From positions 7,153,001 to 7,217,000 of the forward strand of contig NC_083509.1 of assembly GCF_032362555.1 (NCBI RefSeq): DNA of 64,000 nt, written 5' to 3'. The position numbers and the translations under genes were made by a program. The stretch is from Amyelois transitella (lineage: Eukaryota; Arthropoda; Insecta; Lepidoptera; Pyralidae). Shown in pieces: positions 20,736 to 52,905 of this stretch. The notes below the pieces were generated by a model. That model was not told the origin of the DNA. It saw only the letters and a list, made by a program, of their open reading frames with translations, and searched no databases. The first letter of the stretch is position 1. The number at the start of each line of letters is the position of its first letter.

Positions 20736-21506
20736 ACCTGGGATTGGAACAACCGCGATGCCGCGACAGGAGGCAACGTTGAATTTGATTGACGTTGTAG
20801 AAAAAGATTGTTGTCAAAGTCAGCCACAACGTTTGCGTTATCAAGTACACACAACGTTGTGCAAGCGATCTATGGTACGCCCACTCCCCTAAGCAAAATA
20901 ACCTTCCTACTTTAGGTTGAGACGTAATGATTAAGGTTGGCGATTATTTCTGAAAAAGATCGCCTTCTGAATCGATTCGAATCGTAAGCGGATGTATTCA
21001 CACGAAATAATCGAAGTCTAATTGATGATCTATTTAAAAAAAAAACGATTTTTTTCCAAGATTGCATTTACAGTGTAAATATAAATCTATTTTAATGAAT
21101 AACAACTGATCTCTCACCAATATTTTTTTTTTTTTGGTGGCAAACAAACTACATATTTTTGTACTAGCTGTTGCCCGCAACTTCGTCCGCGTTAATTTCG
21201 AGTTGAATCTTGATCATACAGACAGATACAGACAGACAGACAAAAAATGTAAAAAAACTCTATCCGTTTCCGTCAAAATATTAAATGTACAGACAAAATA
21301 TTTTTACCGTTTTATTATCCTATGAAGTTTGTAGTATTTTGATTTTCAGTTTTTTTTTAAATAAAATACTCAAACAACACAAAAAAATAATAAATAAAAA
21401 AATATCATGTTTTTGTTGGGGCTTGAACTTGGACCGCTAACTTCACAGTCTCATGCGCCAACCACTGGACTATCGAGGCCGTTGCGGTGATGTCGAAATT
21501 AAAGTA

Positions 21507-21780
21507 GGCTACATACATACATATGGTCACGTCTATATCCCTTGCGGGGTAAACAGAGCTGTTGGCTCTGTTGCTCGCTTGAAAATACTGAATGGCCACG
21601 TTCCCCTATTTGGCTTAATGATAGAATTGAGATTCAAATAGTGACAGGTTGCTCGCCCATCGCCTAAAAAAATCCCAAGTTTGTAAGCCTAACCCTTAGT
21701 CGCCTTTTACGACATCCATGGTAAAGAGATGGAGTGGTCCTATTCTTTTTTGTATTGGTGCCGGGAACCACACGGTACTA
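21507..21780 (-). repeat. RTE-derived short repeat, full length
   Basis: On + it runs from ACATACATACATATGGTCACG to GGTGCCGGGAACCACACGGT. All family blocks are present and it is one of the better preserved copies. It includes the tail block CTTGCGGGGTAAACAGAG and the head hairpin. Confidence 0.85.
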
Positions 21781-22600
21781 AAGTAGACTAAAGTAGACAA
21801 ACGAAAAATCTTTTTACGTGAGAATTACGCATGTTATGTGCGGCAAAACTGATTTTCACTTATATTTATATGTTATAGGTATTTTGCTGTCGTACAATGA
21901 TAAATGAGTACAAACTCATGCCTTGAGTTCATTCAACAAACTTTAAATGTTCTTCTGAGTTAAAACAAAGCAATTGGTAAAAGTTTGAAGTAAATCGGTT
22001 CAGTACTTTCAGAGATAATCGTGATCATACATACAGACAGACAGACAGACAGACAAGAAATTAAAAAAAAATATGTTTGCTTTCTATTATTCATTCTAAG
22101 TGTTCCTCTATCCATTTCAGTCAAAAATACTAAATGTACAGACAAAATATTTTTACTGTTTTATTATATGTATAGATTAAATGGAGGCGAAGGACTAATC
22201 ATACAGTCATCTTGATAATTTATTTACCCTTTTATCGGCAACACCGTAATATTATAGATACATTTTACTTAATTTAAATAATTTTATGGATTTTACCAGA
22301 ACAAAAAACAAAATTGAATGACGATTTTCAGAAACATTCCGTACCGCATATTGTTGTAATAAATCGATTTTTTCGGGCATGAAAAATCGATAGTTCGATT
22401 TCATATCTCCATCCCTAGTAGTGATTACATTATACTTACATTATCTTTGCTTGCTCTATGTTTCGTTTCGAATTCTCCGTGGTGTATGTGCTGTTTGAGG
22501 TTTTCTTTATTTCTCTGTAATTTTTAACAATTTCTGTTATTATTTATTAAAATTCGCTTAATAAGTACAGATCAAAGTGAAATATTAAAATTTGTTAATA

Positions 22601-25600
22601 ATGGCTACTGATAACATAGAAAAGTTATACCAAAATTACGGCGTGCTAGCCGACGCCAAGCATGACATTTCGAAGGTAATCTAAATTATCACTTTTCCAA
22701 AAAATTACCTATTTAATTCCCCTTAATTTCAATTACGATACATTAATTTTTTTCTGATTGCAGCATGAAAAAGAGTATCTCGAAATATTAGCTGCTGTAA
22801 AAGGATCAGATAAGGAGAAACGTCTAGCGTCACAATTCATTGCAAAATTCTTCAGCAGCTTTCCTAATCTTGCAGAACAGGCAATAGAGGCCCAATTCGA
22901 TCTTTGTGAGGATGATGACGTAGCTGTAAGTATACAATTTAAATGTAATCCTCATTTTGTTTAACTACATAATTGATTGACCAATGATGGTTAATAAATT
23001 AACACATTATTAGAGTGTGGTATTTATAAATGTTGATGGTGATCAGATATCACCATCTGAATACAAACTTTTTCTGTCTGAGAATAAAAAGATATTGTTT
23101 TTGTAAAATTTTGCATTGTCAATTTAGTCTGTACAGTTCATGGCACTTTAGAAAAGGACCACATTCATTTAGTGTTATTTATTAGTATTTCAAGAGGAGA
23201 AATTCAAATCATCATTCTTTCAATTTTAACATCTATGGGAGAGAGATATTCTACTATTCTAATGTATTTCCGTTGTTGAATAATCCCTCAAAGTTGCTAT
23301 GTTACGCACAATTAAATCAACATCGCGAGAGTCATTTGCGGAGAAATAAAAATATATATATTTTAAGAGGAGTGATTTTATGTATGCATGTAGTAGTATT
23401 TCATGGGTTAGGTTCCCCTACAGAGTTCTGGAAAAACTTGACTGGATCTTAAATCATAGTCAAAAGTTGCACCCTGGGATCCTCTATGGAGATGAGGATG
23501 TTACCAATGTTAACCCTAAAGTAAAACAAGATAAAATTGTTAGTCTAGCATCTATATCAATAGTTGTAATTTGGCCAGTATATAATTATTCTTTTTTATA
23601 TTTATTTGGGATATGCATTTCATCGAATTATCAATTGCAACTTGCATTCTCATTTCTAGATCCGCAAACAAGCAATTAAAGATTTGCCATCGCTGTGCAA
23701 GGACCACAAAGAACATACTCAGAGAATTGCTGATATCTTAGCTCAGTTGTTGCAGTCTGATGATGTGACAGAGATTAATATTGTCACCAATTCTTTACTT
23801 GCTATCCTGAAAACTGATCCTAAGGGGGCACTGATGGGGTTGTTTTCACAAATTCACCAAAGCACAGACAGCGAAGTCACCAATGAGATAGTACGAGAAA
23901 GGTGTATTAAGTTTTTGGCAACAAAAGTGAAACAGCTAGGAAGGGAAGTCATCAATAAGGAAGCAGAAGATCTAATTATTGCTGAATGCAAAAAGATCTT
24001 AGAGGTATTCTGTTTTTTTTTTATCAAAGCATATTCCCTTGCATTTCTATTTCAAGTTATCATTTTGTTGTGTGTTTCCCCTTAATTATTTTTTATGCTG
24101 AACATTTAAAACAATTTTTTTGTTTCCGTAGGATGTGGTAGCTGAAGAATTTGAGCACATAATAGATTTGCTTACTTGGTCTAAACTAGGCAAAACTCCG
24201 GCAGGGAAGAAAGAACTTGTTCAACTTGTTGCTGCTATTGGTCTGTCTCCAGATGACTGGCATCCAGAAGATCCAGAGTATGTTGATAGGGTGCTTCAAT
24301 GTTCTCAACATGCTTTGCCTTTGTTTTCGGTAAGTATATATAGTAAATAAATAAATATATATGGGACAAATTACACAGATTGAGTTAGCCTCGAAGTAAG
24401 TTCGAAACTTGTATTACGAGATACTAACTCAATGATACTATATTTTATTATAAATACTTGTATAAGTATGTTGTAAACATTTAAGAATGTTTAAAGTTAT
24501 TTCTAAAATTACATATATTGCAAAGTTTAAAAAGCCCCTTTATAAATAGCTCATATGGATGCTTAACATTATGTGTTGAATGAATAACTTATATGAAACA
24601 TTAAATTTGTAAAATGCAAAATGTATGATCTACTACATTCATCATCTCTTCATGCAAACCTGTTGCTTTAGGGTATTCTTGATCTGACCTTTTATCAAAA
24701 TTTCCCTGATTTAACCAAGATATGTTATTCTAGGATGGTTAATCATATTAAATGAAATTAATATTGCTAATATTCACTGTTTTTGTTACAGGCACAAGTG
24801 GATTCTACTCAATTTGTCAATTTCTTCTGTGATCATGTCCTTGCCTGCTGGAAGGATATAACTACACCCGAGGGAACAGATCCTAAACTTGAACTACTGA
24901 AAATTTTCGCTGAAATCTCAGAGCATTGTGGTGATTTGGAAGAAGCGCAGAAAAAAATTGATGCAGTTTATGATGTTCTTATGGTAAGATAATTGCTTCG
25001 TTTTAGTATAAACACACAAAAATTTTATGGATAAATGTGTGAACAATATCAGCAATATCTGCATAAGCAGCGGCTGTTATGTCCATATTGTCGCCTTAAC
25101 TGAGTCCAAATAAATGGTAGAGAGAAATTATTAATTTTTAATTATAATTTATTTCCACAGACCTATCTGCCAGAGGCGCCTATAGAAGAAGAACTGAAAA
25201 AAGAAGATGAAAAGAAAGAAGAAAATGTAAAAGAAGAAACTAATTCGGAAGAGAATAAACAAGCACCATCTCTTCAGTTTTCACATGTGGAGTGTGCGTT
25301 GTATGGCTTGCATTCATTATGTCGCAAAGCCCCAGATGCCCTCGGAGCTGACCCTGCAAGGCTGAAGGCTCTGCGTTTACGGCTACAGTACACTGCTCGA
25401 TTGACACAGGGCTACATTAAAAAGCTAAAAGAAGTTACACAGGTATGTGCAGTGTGTCTGTAATTATTGCTTTTGATTTCATTAAATCAATTTTTATGTA
25501 ATCAATTTTAAATTATGGTGAAGATTACATTTAAGTTTTGTAACATGCCTGCACTTCCCTTAAATTTATAAAATTTGAATTGCAGGGTAAAAAAGTAGAC

Positions 25601-26350
25601 ACAAACTCAGAAGAGAATAAGTTAAAGGTAGCAGCTTTGAAAACCACTTCAAATATCAACACCCTGATCAGAGATATATTCCGCACACCGCCAAGCTTCA
25701 AGAGCAAAGTTCAGCTTTCGTTCCAGTCAACCAAAAAAGTTGATAAAGAGGTAGGTACCTAAATATTACCAAAGATATATTTTAATCCCTACTAAAATTA
25801 TAAATGCGAAAGTAACTGTCTGTTTGCGATTTCACGTCTTAACCTCTTAAGACGTGAAGACGTAACAGACATCCGATTTGATGAAATTTGGTACTGAGAG
25901 CTATGCTTTGCCTATGGTCAGAGTTGACCCTGAGAAAAACATAAGCTACGCGAAGATAAACCACGCGGACGATGTCGCGGTCAAAAGCTAGTTTTATAAT
26001 AAAGTGCATCTATTATAATATTGTGTGCTAATTTACCAGACTCAATTTATTTTTCTTTGTTCCAGGAAAGGCATTCCGAAGCTGCTACTGAAGATAAAGA
26101 CATGAATTCGCAAGGTCAAAAGCGGCACCGTCCTATCACCTTTGATAATGGCAACAAAGAATCCCCTGAAAAACGCTCTCGCAGTGGCGATAGGAACATG
26201 AAAATGTACACGCCTCCCTCTGGCAAATACAGCTCAAGATTGAACAATAGCGGCAGATTTTCTGGCCCAAATTCCGGGAGGGGTCGGGGTTATGGCAGAC
26301 GTGACTTTAGGAACAGTGGGGCACCTTTCAGAAGGCGTAGTAATTACTAA
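22601..26350 (+). CDS. Api5: Apoptosis inhibitor 5 (API5/AAC-11)
   Basis: Eight coding exons with consistent phase: 22601-22675, 22764-22925, 23660-24004, 24132-24329, 24792-24983, 25161-25442, 25586-25750 and 26066-26350, giving 566 residues. API5 is a nuclear HEAT/ARM-repeat scaffold that restrains E2F- and Acinus-linked cell death in animals. The N-terminal ~450 residues are helical repeats (for example KHDISKHEKEYLEILAAVKG, LASQFIAKFFSSFPNLAEQA, LTWSKLGKTPAGKKELVQL). The C-terminus has a basic nuclear-signal region (GQKRHRPITFDNGNKE, EKRSRS) and an RGRGYGRRDFR-type Arg/Gly tail. An acidic Lys/Glu insert lies at the start of exon 6. The start is the first ATG of a short exon with a good acceptor-donor chain; length fits the family (500-570). 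Introns contain several repeat fragments. Converges with MED7. Confidence 0.95.
23228..23350 (-). repeat. Inverted copy of the 20012-20175 repeat, in an Api5 intron
   Basis: Reads ATCTATGGGAGAGAGATATT, then ATTTCCGTTGTTGAATAATC and CATCGCGAGAGTCATTTGCG, matching the earlier copy in reverse complement. It lies in Api5 intron 2 (22926-23659). The same intron continues at about 23398-23540 with a fragment of another dispersed family (GGGTTAGGTTCC block). Confidence 0.6.
24343..24462 (-). repeat. tRNA-SINE tail fragment in Api5 intron 4
   Basis: Contains the SINE tail on - (GGGACAAATTACACAGATTG, CCTCGAAGTAAGTTCGAAAC, TACGAGATACTAACTCAAT on +) but not the tRNA head, so it is 5'-truncated. It starts just past the exon 4 donor. 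Confidence 0.75.
25782..25998 (+). repeat. Lepidopteran interspersed repeat in Api5 intron 7
   Basis: Contains CCCTACTAAAATTATAAATG, GATTTGATGAAATTTGGTAC and a CACGCGGACGATGTCGCGG-AAAGCTAGT close. This layout is common in lepidopteran introns. A local palindrome TCTTAACCTCTTAAGA lies near 25843. Confidence 0.5.
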
Positions 26351-26584
26351 ACTTTACGGACTGACTTATTTACTTGACTAAGCGACTATTGATTTTCCAA
26401 GTATATGGCGTGTTTATTGTACAGACATCTATAATTAGAGCAAGAAATAGTGATCTATTTCTTAGTAGGTAGTCGAGAAATTAAATATGATTTGGTTTTC
26501 GAAGTTCAAGGTTTCCTTCGTGTCGGGATGCCGTCGTCGTTTCTTTTGTGGTGCTTTAAGTTATTTTAGTTACAGCAAGCTACA

Positions 26585-26686
26585 ATGGAGCCACGTCTTA
26601 TCAGTTTATTTTTTATAGGTTATTTTTGCTCGTGCTGGAGAAGGGATATCCCCGAGTTTTGTGTTGATGGAGAATCTGCGAAACAG
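26585..26686 (+). CDS. Possible orphan first exon with a signal-peptide-like start
   Basis: An ATG with 34 open codons ends at a sound donor (AAACAG/GTAATT) in phase 0. The peptide begins MEPRLISLFFIGYFCSCW, which looks like a secretory signal, followed by RRDIPEFCVDGESAKQ. No partner exon is recognisable before MED7 on the other strand, about 1 kb away. It may be the first exon of an unannotated short secreted protein, a gene remnant, or chance. I do not recognise it. Confidence 0.2.
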
Positions 26687-27654
26687 GTAATTTTTTACCG
26701 TGTTTTTAACTCTCAGGTCACAACATTTGGGGTAATACTTCTTGTTTAAAATGTGTAAAGTCTAACCAGATAACCTGACGAAGCGCGAGACTGCATGTCG
26801 CCTGATAAACTTAGTGAATTCAGTATGTAAGTATTTTTCATGTAGATGCACTATAATAAGTCCGTCGACGAAATTAAATTACATCACTACAACATTGGCA
26901 GTGGACTAACATAATTTAAGGTAAGTAACTTATGTATAATATACACGAAAACCATGATTTATCACTGCTTTCGCGAGGGTAAGTATTAGGTGGAAAATAA
27001 CTTGTTTCAGATTGTTGTCATCTCTTTGTCCACACCATTTTTGTCACAGGAATCTTCGAAGTTGATTATCCAGTAAATATAAATTGATTTTAGATAAAAA
27101 AAAATCGTTTATTTTATTCTCCTTTAAAAAACAATAACCCCTGTGATGTTTTTGAATAACGAATAGAATTTCTGAAATGTTGTTTTTGAAAGTAGTACAA
27201 ATTGAATGGGACCCCGAGTTCGAATCAAATCTTAACCGTATACGAATGTCCAGTAATAAAATTATTTATGTTTCATTCATTCCTGTAATCATGTCTCTTG
27301 CGGGGTAGACAGAGCCAGCAGACTTGTAAGAATCAACAATCTACCCAAATTTGCTTTGAGTTCGCCTTATTAGGGTAGCTTGATATGCGGTTTAATTTGA
27401 TAACTTGACTGCACTGTTCCTACTTGCTAACCGATATTCTTACAATGAGGGAAACCATCGTCAGGAATGTAGGTAATAATGATCCAATTAGAGTTTGGGT
27501 ACCTAACTCACGTACCCTGCAAAATTGCAGAAGAAAGAAACAAGAGTCGCTGTGTAAAACCCTGACTCACCTATCAGGTCACAGGTGCATGTAGGTATTT
27601 TCTTGATTTGTAAAATTAAGGGTATACAAAAAACTCAGATTAAAAAATATAATA
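26687..27654. other. Intergenic stretch between Api5 and MED7
   Basis: No recognisable exon. About 27285-27345 is a short fragment of the RTE-derived repeat on - (CTCTTGCGGGGTAGACAGAG). About 27485-27590 resembles the dispersed family also seen at 32945 (CCTGACTCACC block). Confidence 0.4.
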
Positions 27655-27660
27655 TTTATT
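27655..27660 (-). terminator. MED7 polyadenylation signal
   Basis: AATAAA on - only seven bases past the MED7 stop codon. If it is used, the 3' untranslated region is very short. Confidence 0.5.
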
Positions 27661-27667
27661 ATATCTC

Positions 27668-29934
27668 TTATCTCATATTATCAACAACATTACACATAAT
27701 GCGGTCCAATTCGAAGCAGGGATCAACAGCACCACTGTCGTTGGGCCCGCAGTCCATTTGCTCCAGAATTTCTATTGGTACTTTGAAGTTTGATTCAATT
27801 TCATTTTGATCAGGTAAACTCTGTAGAGCATTCTGCAAAATGTCTTGTACTTTGTCTAAATGTTTTTTGAATCTGAAAACCAAACTTACATAATGCAGCA
27901 GTTGATAAATATATTGCTGTAATGCGGTTTGTTCCCATTCAGTCACATCCCGATCTGTAACACTGTTACTCAATGGGAAAAAAATTCCCGTTGTGTAGCA
28001 GTGGTACACATTGCAACTATCATGTTCCCAATGAGTAACACTGTTACACAATGGCACTTTGTATTCCCGATGAGTAACACTGGTTAAGAATATTTTTTAT
28101 AAAAGCATTTCAGAAAAAAACATAAGTGGATTGACAGTTTGGGCGTGCTTAAATCGAGGAATGTACAAGGGACTCAAGGGAGTCTAAGTCTAAGGCGCCA
28201 GCTCACTTGCGGCGTAATTCAAAGCACAATTGAAACAAAAGTTTTCGTGGAACTGGATGGCCAAAAAGAGATAAGATCGAAGACTACAAATATGTATTTT
28301 CTACACTAATTCCTTACATGTCTTATTCTTTTTCAATTAAGAACTAATTAAACGAACATTAGAAATGCTTTTATAGAAAATATTCTTAACCAGTGTTACT
28401 CATCGGGAATACAAAGTGCCATTGTGTAACAGTGTTACTCATTGGGAAAACGATTTTTTTCCCAATGAGTAACAGTGTTACAGATCGGAGTGTGACTGAA
28501 TGGGAACAAACCTAGAATGCAAACAAAGGATAAAGGTTCTTTTCAATAACCTGAGTGGCTAAAGGGGCTACTAAAGTTATATCACAGAATTCAAAAAACA
28601 ATTTTTTTAACCTCTCTGGGTCTTTTATGTTCATCTACATATCTATATAAGTATTTGTATTTATAAAACTGATTAGTTAGTATCCCACAATACAAGTCAT
28701 AAAAATAATGTTAGGGATAGTTATTTTTAACCAATTAAAAGGAGACGTTCTCAATTCTACAATATCTTATATATAAAATTCTTGTCACAATGTTTATTCC
28801 CATATTCCCCCGAAATAGCTTGACCGATTCTCATGAAATTTTGGGAGCATATTATTTAGGTCTGAGAATCGGCCCACATCTATTTTTCACAACCCTAAGT
28901 GATAAGGGTTGTCCACCCTTAACATTTTTTTTAACTAGAAATTACTAAAAATTATATAGCAAAACAATGTTTACCGTAACAGCTAGTTATTTATGTAATA
29001 TGAATGTTCATGGCTGGAATATTCATGCCCTTTGGTAGTCCTACTAATAAATAAATAAAGATGGTATGGATGTGTGTATATTTTATGCTTTCATGCAAAA
29101 CTACTAACAGATTTTTATGAAAATGCAGTAATATACCGTAGACATTGGAATAACATAATAAGTTAAATGTTTAGATTTAAGGTGGATGAAGTGGCAGGCA
29201 GTTAGTTTTTAATAATATGATTTGTCTTTATATAAGGTTTATATGTAAGAGTTAGGCAATTATATTGACATAGGTATTGAATCATTGGTTCCTACAATCT
29301 TAAATGATGGAATTTAATATATTCTTAAAAAAATTCATCACAGACAATTTATTATAAGTATAAACATTAATAGATTTGTTTGGTTACCTTGCAGCTGTTT
29401 CAACTCTTTGGCGTTTCTGTAATTCCATCATTACTCTTAAAGTCTCTCTTGCTTGATGAGGTCTAAACTCGTTCAATAAATGATGGATATGAATAAACAA
29501 TAGACTCAAGTCTTCAACTTTTTCAGCTCTTTTAGGAGAATCTGGACAATGTACCAGTAAATCTAAAAGGTCCAAGAAGTTAACTAATAATGAATGGTTT
29601 AATTTCTTTAACTCTCTTCTTCTTTCAAAGTGCATTGGATATAGTCGTCGAAAACCCTGAAACATAAATAGGCCTTTGTCACATCAAGGAACGGGATTTC
29701 ATTTTCAGAACTGTAATAATTTGTACAAATTAAATCAATGTTTACCTGACTTTCCAACGAACGAATTATAGTATCGTCAGCGTTGAAAGGGTGTCCAAAC
29801 ATGGAATAAGAGTCATGTATAGGACGAGGTGGTAAAGGTGCTCTGTTTCTTCGTACATTATCATCGGTATAAAAATTTATGTATTGCATTGGAGGCAATG
29901 GCAACGAGCTAACTTGAGCAGTTTCTGAAGACAT
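27668..29934 (-). CDS. MED7: Mediator of RNA polymerase II transcription subunit 7
   Basis: Three exons, 29934-29746, 29656-29388 and 27872-27668, joined in phase, give 220 residues. MED7 is part of the Mediator middle module; it pairs with MED21 through a long coiled coil and contacts MED31 through its proline-rich N-terminus. The start [18 protein letters not shown] is the first ATG in the conserved position; upstream in-frame codons lack another ATG. The N-terminal arm reads [15 protein letters not shown] and [20 protein letters not shown]. The helical core reads [18 protein letters not shown], then [20 protein letters not shown]. The acidic C-terminal part ([12 protein letters not shown]) is divergent. 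Intron 2 (1,515 bp) carries a fold-back element. It is divergent from Btk29A across about 2.4 kb. Confidence 0.96.
27926..28512. mobile_element. Fold-back MITE in MED7 intron 2
   Basis: A 587-bp element with ~150-bp inverted arms (27926-28085 and 28370-28512). Both ends read GGTTTGTTCCCATTCAGTCAC inward. The arms contain repeated GTAACACTGTTAC-like palindromes and CAATGGG spacers. The flanks TGTAATGC and TAGAATGC match at 6 of 8 bases, suggesting an eroded 8-bp target duplication as in hAT elements. The interior (28086-28369) has no coding content. The arms differ by small indels, so it is not brand new. Confidence 0.8.
28770..28985 (+). repeat. Interspersed repeat in MED7 intron 2
   Basis: Contains TATATAAAATTCTTGTCACA, GACCGATTCTCATGAAATTT and ends near AACAGCTAGTT. 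This is the style of short lepidopteran transposon derivatives with a GACCGATT...ATGAAATTTT core. Class uncertain. Confidence 0.45.
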
Positions 29935-30149
29935 TATTGCCAATTTTTAACATTCAGCTTTAAATTATTAGTATAGATTAATCCTGATGGATGTTTCACG
30001 TGTCGACTTCCTCCAAGATGAAATGAAATAGATTTTTCACGATTACACTAAAAGAAATACACTACTCTTGTTTGATTAAAATTGTCATACATCTCCGACT
30101 TCACAATTCACAATAAGTTAATAGCTAAATGTCGACTTGATTGAGAGTA

Positions 30150-31226
30150 GGGATGGTGATCTGAGATCGAAAAATCGATCTTTTGGAGCGAAAAAATCGA
30201 TCTTTTTAGTCGATTTTAGGATGTCGTATTACAAGATCGCTGTCGGTTAATTACTCAAAACCTCGCGCGATGGCTGTATGTGTAGTCTCCTTCGCCTCAC
30301 TTCTCATCAATAAAAAAAGTTACGTTTATAATCAATTGCATTTGAATCTCAATTCTATCATTAAGCCAAACAGCTGAACGTGGCCTATCAGTCTTTTCAA
30401 GACTGTTGGCTCTGTCTACCCCGTAAGGGATAAAGACGTGATCATATGTATGTATGCATGTGCACATATATACGCCACCACCGTAATCTGCTGTGGCGCA
30501 CATGTGCGCCAACTGTCCGAGACAACTTAAAACTCGATTTTAAGCTTAAAATACATACCGTTATGGTTTAAAATTGTTTAATTTACATCCCAAACATACT
30601 CAGCAACCACAGACAAAGGAAATTAATCTGTTACTTTGAAATAAAAATTGTTAAAAATCAGTTCAAAATAGACCCCGTTTCAAAAGTGCGTGATCTTGAG
30701 AGATTTATTTAAAAAAAAATCGGATTTTTAAAAGAAATAGTATATGATTTAATAGTAAAAACTGTGTTATTTATTTAATATAAGATAAATGTGATGTTCA
30801 TCTTGATGATATAATAACTAAAAACTAATTTTATGTGGTTATTATGTGGAAATAATGACAACTATAGATCGCGCCAGTGTTTTTGTTGAATGTTGTAACT
30901 AAAGGTCCAGTAAATTAAAATAACATGAATTTATTTCCTATAATATGGTGTTATAATAATTCAATACTATCTAGCGTTGACTGAACAGAAGCATTTTATT
31001 AACTTCAAAGCAAATATTCCTATATTTTCAACAAATTCTAAAACAAGTCACGCGCTTCGTTTTTCGTTCAAATCCGTCGCAGTCCTAGTGTCTCGGTACT
31101 TACAGTGTAAAAACCAATTTGAAAAAAGATAGATTTTTTGGAATTCGATTTTTTAAGGATCGATTAATCAGGTCTCGATTAGAATCGATTTAAAAATCAA
31201 TTTTTTTCGGTAAGAATCGCCATCCC
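30150..31226. mobile_element. Decayed TA-flanked element with GGGATGG ends, containing a nested short repeat
   Basis: The left end TA-GGGATGGTGAT (30148-30160) mirrors the right end ATCGCCATCCC-TA (31216-31228). AATCGAT-type blocks are enriched near both ends. TA duplications are typical of mariner-like transposons. Apart from about 11 bases the inverted repeats are eroded. A truncated RTE-derived short repeat (+) occupies about 30338-30465. There is no transposase frame. It lies between MED7 and Btk29A. Confidence 0.5.
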
Positions 31227-32250
31227 TAGATGAGAAACGTCATGAAGAAGCCACAAACTAAATAGACATACTACCACAGATTATTAAGTGAGATAAGGAA
31301 GCAGAATAAAATATTACTAATATAATTTTTATAAATATATTAAAACATATTTCAATAATAGCTAAGACTAGTATTTATTACACAATTTTTTTTTATAATA
31401 GAAAAGGGCCAACTATAATAAGCTTGCATGATCTAGTAACTATTATTTTAATAGCATTTTTTAATTAAACTGGTGACGTGTATGAAATGATTTATGGATG
31501 ATAAATTGATAACACAAGATAATTCTATCCCATCGTAAACTTTAATTTTGTAAAAGTCACAAATAATACTCAACGAATACTTACTATACTATTAAAGAAA
31601 TTTTTTGAAGTAAAATCGGTTTAGCGAAACCTGATATAATTGCGGATAGTTGTTCTCATTGGACCATCTCTTTTGAAGTTGGTTAATCAGTACACGATCT
31701 GTACGAAACCAACTTAACTAAATCATGAAGTCATATTTTTAACATCTGTATAAATCTATACTGGATTGACGCCGACCTATATCAGACCAACTGGATTGAA
31801 CGTGTGAAAACAATTAAATTGCGTAGTGCCACCAACCATTAGACGTCCATCGGTGGCATCTGAGGGTGGGCTGCTGAGGGCGCTGCACGCTGCATTCCAA
31901 AACTATTTCCTTGTCAAAATTAATCCCTACAAAATTGTTAAAATATGCTACAGAGATAGAGAATTTTTATTGCAAAACTTAGATTAGAATAAATTAAACA
32001 CAAGCCGGCGAAGCTAGTCGTCGTCATAAGAGTTTTACACTCGTAAAATCTGAAGTGCCTTGGCATAGTTGTGAAAACGATTGCCGTTATTGAACGGCCA
32101 CCCCTAAAATATTATATAAAAAGCTTGATGTGTGACACCCTTTTGCACGTTTGGGTACACCCACGTCATTGCCATTTTTGACAATGACAAGAGGGACTGC
32201 TTGTTTGAATCGTGTGAAGTGAGATTTGAAAGAAAGTGAAGTTCGCTCGC
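31227..32250. other. Upstream region of Btk29A without recognisable genes
   Basis: No coding content seen. It may hold the divergent promoters of MED7 and Btk29A, but I find no defined core element. Confidence 0.35.
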
Positions 32251-32480
32251 TCGCTCGCACAAACAAAAGGCGAGGTGAGACTGAGATGCGAATGCGAGCG
32301 AGCTAGCCGGTCGGCAACAAATGAACATTGCAGTGAGCAAAGCCCAAACCACAAGAGAAAAAAGAAACGTGAAGAATTCTGTTTTTGTTTTGTAGTTGAT
32401 GACTAATTCTTAAGTTGCAACTAGATCTAATTGGGCACGTAGTACATTTTGCATTTGTGTGATGGAAAATCAGTAAAAAG
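32251..32480 (+). other. Probable 5' untranslated exon of Btk29A
   Basis: The sequence to 32480 ends in a good donor (AAAAAG/GTAGGT), and an acceptor TAATTTCAG at 32611-32619 lies seven bases before the ATG. This fits a short leader intron (32481-32619). The left limit is unknown. The exon ends with a tiny upstream frame (ATG at 32462, four codons). A CGCTCGCTCGCTCGC run lies at 32246-32260. Confidence 0.45.
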
Positions 32481-32625
32481 GTAGGTTTGAGACGATGATA
32501 GTTTTGCTTAATGCCTAGGTACCTACTAAATCCTAACACCACTATCGGAACCTGTAATATGCCGGTTTGCTTTGTAACGTGCTAATATCATTAATTTATG
32601 ATACTATGTTTAATTTCAGATTATA

Positions 32626-52905
<20,280 letters not shown>

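Noticed and set aside
21134-22215. Short frames with repeated CAGACAGACAGA at 21.2 and 22.0 kb
   Set aside because: They are decayed ends of interspersed repeats with a GACA microsatellite, not genes.
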